The position numbers were made by a program, and so were the translations under genes. Under the pieces are notes generated by a model, which ran no database searches, was not told the origin of the DNA, and saw only the letters and a list, made by a program, of their open reading frames with translations. DNA of 64,000 bases, taken from assembly GCA_024234735.1 (NCBI GenBank), contig JACKNV010000001.1, forward strand, positions 806,001-870,000, written 5' to 3'. Below, in pieces: positions 61,362 through 64,000 of the stretch; within the stretch, counting starts at the first letter, position 1, and the number at the start of each line of letters is the position of its first letter. This stretch comes from Pseudomonadales bacterium (lineage in GTDB: Bacteria; Pseudomonadota; Gammaproteobacteria; Pseudomonadales; Halieaceae).

Positions 61362-63134
61362 TTAATAAACACGTGCTTTGGGTTGGAAGGTGTCCACTGT
61401 CTTGGGCTCGAAATTGACCGCCCGCTTGCCCACCCGCTTGTCGCCGGGGAAATACAGTGAATGACACAACCAGTTGGTGTCGTCGCGCTCCTGGTAATCT
61501 TCGCGGGCATGGGCGCCGCGACTTTCCTTGCGCTCCTCGGCGGCGATGGCGGTTGCCTCGGCCACCTCGAACAGGTTGTGCAGTTCCAGCGCTTCGATAC
61601 GGGCAGTGTTGTACGCCAGGCTCTTGTCGTCCAACCTGGCGTTCTCGATCCGGCCGCGCAGTTCCGCCAGCTTGTCGATGCCCTTCTGCATGAAGTCGCC
61701 GTTACGGAACACCCCGAAGTGATTCTGCATGGTGTTCTGCAGTTCCTTGCGCAACACCGCGACGGCCTCGCCACCGCTGGACTGGTTGAGCCTGTCCAGG
61801 CGGGACCTGGCCTGCTCGATGTCACTCTCGGAAGCCTCGCGCATCTCGATGCCGGAGCGCAGGGCATTCTCGATATAGATACCGGAAGCGCGCCCAAAGA
61901 CCACCAGATCCAGCAGGGAGTTACCACCCAGGCGGTTGGCGCCATGCACGGACACACAGGCCACCTCGCCACAGGCGTACAGCCCCGGAATCACCACGTC
62001 GTTGCCGTGGGCGTCGACCGTGAGCGCCTGGCCGTGCACATTGGTGGGGATCCCGCCCATCATGTAGTGGCAGGTGGGTACCACGGGAATGGGCTCCTTG
62101 ACCGGGTCGGCATGGGCAAAGGTGCGCGACAGTTCGCAGATACCCGGGAGGCGGCTCTCCAGCACTTCCTCGCCCAGGTGATCGAGCTTGAGGTACACGT
62201 GATCGCCCTCCGGGCCACAGCCCCGGCCCTCGATGATCTCCAGCACCATGGAGCGTGCCACTACATCGCGGCCGGCCAGGTCCTTGGCGTTGGGGGCGTA
62301 GCGCTCCATGAAACGCTCGCCGTCCTTGTTGATCAGATACCCGCCCTCGCCGCGGCAGCCCTCGGTCACCAGTACCCCCGCGCCGGCAATGCCGGTGGGA
62401 TGGAACTGCCACATTTCGATATCCTGGACCGGGAAACCCGCGCGCAGCGCCATGCCGATGCCATCACCGGTATTGATATGGGCATTGGTGGTCGAGGCGT
62501 AGATGCGCCCGGCACCGCCGGTGGCGAACACCGTGGCCTTGGATTTGACGTAGACGGTTTCACCGGTTTCCATGCAGATGGCAATGACCCCGACCACCGC
62601 GCCGTCCTGGTTCTTGACCAGATCGGTGGCGTACCACTCGTTGAAGAACACCGTGTTGTTCTTCATGTTCCCCTGGTAAAGAGTGTGCAGCAGGGCGTGG
62701 CCGGTACGGTCCGCGGCGGCACAGGTGCGCGCCGCCTGGCCGCCCTCGCCGAAATTCTTGGACTGCCCGCCGAAAGGCCGCTGGTAGATGCGCCCCTCTT
62801 CCGTCCGCGAGAACGGCAGGCCCATGTGCTCCAGCTCGAACACGGCCTCGGGGCCGACGCTGCACATGTATTCGATGGCATCCTGGTCACCGATGTAGTC
62901 GGAGCCCTTGACCGTGTCATACATGTGCCAGCGCCAGTCATCATCGGGGTCGGCACTGGCAATGGCGCAAGTGATCCCCCCCTGGGCGGACACCGTGTGG
63001 GAACGGGTCGGGAACACCTTGGAGATCACCGCCGTCTTGTAGCCCGACTGGGCCAGCTGCAGTGCGGCACGCATGCCGGCACCGCCGCCGCCTACGATAA
63101 CGCCGTCGAATGAGAGAGTGCGAAGAGCGGCCAT
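61362..63134 (-). CDS. sdhA: Succinate dehydrogenase flavoprotein subunit
   Basis: Catalytic FAD subunit of complex II. The 590 residues show the dinucleotide motif VIVGGGGAGMRAALQLA, the FAD-linking His in RSHTVSAQGGI, the substrate-side HPTGIAGAGVL and the active-site PTCHYMMGGIPTN. Start ATG 63134 comes 2 bp after the sdhD stop and gives the usual N-terminus; a longer frame to 63149 overlaps sdhD. Confidence 0.98.
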   Translation of the reverse strand: MAALRTLSFDGVIVGGGGAGMRAALQLAQSGYKTAVISKVFPTRSHTVSAQGGITCAIASADPDDDWRWHMYDTVKGSDYIGDQDAIEYMCSVGPEAVFELEHMGLPFSRTEEGRIYQRPFGGQSKNFGEGGQAARTCAAADRTGHALLHTLYQGNMKNNTVFFNEWYATDLVKNQDGAVVGVIAICMETGETVYVKSKATVFATGGAGRIYASTTNAHINTGDGIGMALRAGFPVQDIEMWQFHPTGIAGAGVLVTEGCRGEGGYLINKDGERFMERYAPNAKDLAGRDVVARSMVLEIIEGRGCGPEGDHVYLKLDHLGEEVLESRLPGICELSRTFAHADPVKEPIPVVPTCHYMMGGIPTNVHGQALTVDAHGNDVVIPGLYACGEVACVSVHGANRLGGNSLLDLVVFGRASGIYIENALRSGIEMREASESDIEQARSRLDRLNQSSGGEAVAVLRKELQNTMQNHFGVFRNGDFMQKGIDKLAELRGRIENARLDDKSLAYNTARIEALELHNLFEVAEATAIAAEERKESRGAHAREDYQERDDTNWLCHSLYFPGDKRVGKRAVNFEPKTVDTFQPKARVY

Positions 63135-63136
63135 GC

Positions 63137-63499
63137 TTAGTAACCCCACAGAATCTGTATGCCCCAGACGACATACGTGAACATGACAAGCGCGCTGGCC
63201 AGCTGGGCGGCAAAGCGCAGGACGTTACCGGTGGTGCCCATCAGGCGCTCGGTAAGGTAATCGGTGAATACCGCCCACAGACCCACCCAGGCGTGCAGAC
63301 CCATCGACAACAGCGCCAGCAGGCTGAATATCCGCATCCAGGTCTGCGAGTACAGCTCCTTCCAGGAGGCGTAATCGACGCCGCCGAGCAGCACACAGGT
63401 CACGAAAATGAAATAGGCGAGCATGATGACCGCGCTCACCCGTTGCATCATCCAATCGTAGAGGCCGGAACGCCCCATGCTGGTGATTGCGGTTACCAT
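63137..63499 (-). CDS. sdhD: Succinate dehydrogenase membrane anchor subunit
   Basis: Small integral membrane subunit of complex II, 120 residues with three hydrophobic helices. The family start MVTAITSMGRSGLYDWMMQR and the heme-side His in SMGLHAWVGLWAVFTDY are present. Its start overlaps the sdhC end by 7 bp. Confidence 0.95.
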   Translation of the reverse strand: MVTAITSMGRSGLYDWMMQRVSAVIMLAYFIFVTCVLLGGVDYASWKELYSQTWMRIFSLLALLSMGLHAWVGLWAVFTDYLTERLMGTTGNVLRFAAQLASALVMFTYVVWGIQILWGY

Positions 63500-63867
63500 A
63501 TCCAGACTCCTGCCAGCAGTATGAGAATGACGGACACCACCACGACGATGCGCACGCCGCGAATGCCCCCTTCCATGGATTCACCAATACCGAAATCCAT
63601 CACCAGGTGTTTTATCCCGGCCACCGAGTGGTAGATCAGGCCCGCCATGATCGCCCAGATGACCAGCTTCGCCAGCGGGCTGGCCAGGCACTCGCCCAGG
63701 GCGGCAAAACTGTCGGGGCTTTCGAGGCTGGCATCCAGTGCCCAGATCAGCACGGCCATGCCAGCAAAGAGGAATACGCCAGAGGCGCGGTGGGCAATCG
63801 AGGCCCATGCGGTAACGGGGAGCCGCATGGTACCGATGTCCAGGTTAACAGGACGTTTGTCTTTCAC
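63493..63867 (-). CDS. sdhC: Succinate dehydrogenase cytochrome b556 subunit
   Basis: Heme b-binding membrane subunit of complex II, 124 residues with three helices. It begins MKDKRPVNLDIGTMRLP and has the heme-ligand region IYHSVAGIKHLVMDFG. GTG start at 63867 fits the family N-terminus. First gene of sdhCDAB-sucAB-lpd-sucCD. Confidence 0.95.
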   Translation of the reverse strand: MKDKRPVNLDIGTMRLPVTAWASIAHRASGVFLFAGMAVLIWALDASLESPDSFAALGECLASPLAKLVIWAIMAGLIYHSVAGIKHLVMDFGIGESMEGGIRGVRIVVVVSVILILLAGVWIW

Positions 63868-63972
63868 TGTAGGATACCATCGTTCAGGCGCCCGGGAGGG
63901 CGGTTAATCGGGTTGCAACGAAGTCCTGTGCGTCGCCGCCAAGCTGCCGGCCGGCACCACAAAACGCGCCAA

Positions 63973-64000
63973 ATTATAGGCACTTGGCAGCCCGATTACA
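63973..64000 (-). promoter_or_regulatory. Putative promoter of the sdh-suc operon (cut by the window edge)
   Basis: A perfect TATAAT sits at 63978-63973 on the minus strand, about 105 bp before sdhC. Seventeen bases further upstream the window ends in TGTAA, which would be the last five bases of a -35 box of the form NTGTAA. Confidence 0.55.

Noticed and set aside
61461..63113. Plus-strand 550-codon frame opposite sdhA
   Set aside because: Antisense to a certain gene with full catalytic motifs; no independent support.

Overview
The window looks like core chromosome of a high-GC, free-living gammaproteobacterium. Several conserved blocks follow the order known from Pseudomonas and its relatives: sdhCDAB-sucAB-lpd-sucCD, yccA-tusDCBE, and fabD-fabG-acpP-fabF-pabC-mltG-tmk-holB-pilZ followed upstream by rpmF-yceD-maf-rluC-rne. 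EpmC, YheU, GcvR, SixA and DUF4892 proteins also fit Gammaproteobacteria. A marine group such as Cellvibrionales/Halieaceae is my guess from gene style, not something the sequence proves. No rRNA, IS element, prophage or CRISPR array is visible.

Layout, left to right. 1-3248 (minus): clpX (cut by the edge), clpP, tig and tRNA-Leu(UAG), a protein quality-control block. 3401-5776 (minus): a GH84 glycosidase and a type I phosphomannose-isomerase-like cupin. 5777-6083: an AT-rich gap with a plus-strand intrinsic terminator that no known gene uses. 6084-14439 (minus): fatty-acid synthesis plus folate, peptidoglycan, dTMP and replication genes, tightly coupled; plsX is missing between rpmF and fabD. 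14525-20037: maf, a HAD phosphatase, rluC and divergent rne with a long leader. 20143-21502: tRNA-Ser(UGA) and two exported proteins of unknown function.

21983-26569 (plus): yccA, the TusDCBE sulfur relay for tRNA 2-thiouridine, ybiB, trmA and a pterin dehydratase. 26583-28243 (minus): tRNA-Leu(UAA), then an all-alpha dUTPase and a nuclease-like protein carrying a duplicated winged-helix module. 28373-35241: AsmA-like protein, NSS transporter, LEA14-like lipoprotein, lipoprotein esterase and a divergent Hfq paralogue. 35578-39585: tRNA-Ser(GGA), queF with an ABC transporter, tRNA-Glu, a truncated tRNA-Gly copy plus an intact tRNA-Gly, and msrB. 39710-46096: NAD-kinase-like protein, pdxB, epmC, tusA, yheU, gcvR, aroC, prmB. 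46225-50693: folE, DUF4892 protein, alpha/beta hydrolase, sixA and htpG with a near-perfect sigma-32 promoter. 50868-63867 (minus): pckA and the TCA block sucDC-lpd-sucBA-sdhBADC, with the sdhC promoter at the right edge.

Together the genes describe translation and RNA maintenance (rne, tus, trmA, prmB, epmC, queF, rluC, tRNAs), lipid and envelope synthesis, proteostasis and the oxidative TCA cycle. The points that most repay a second look are the dUTPase-nuclease pair, the Hfq paralogue, the half tRNA-Gly, the possibly leaderless yceD mRNA, the candidate sRNA at 5.8-6.0 kb and the missing plsX.
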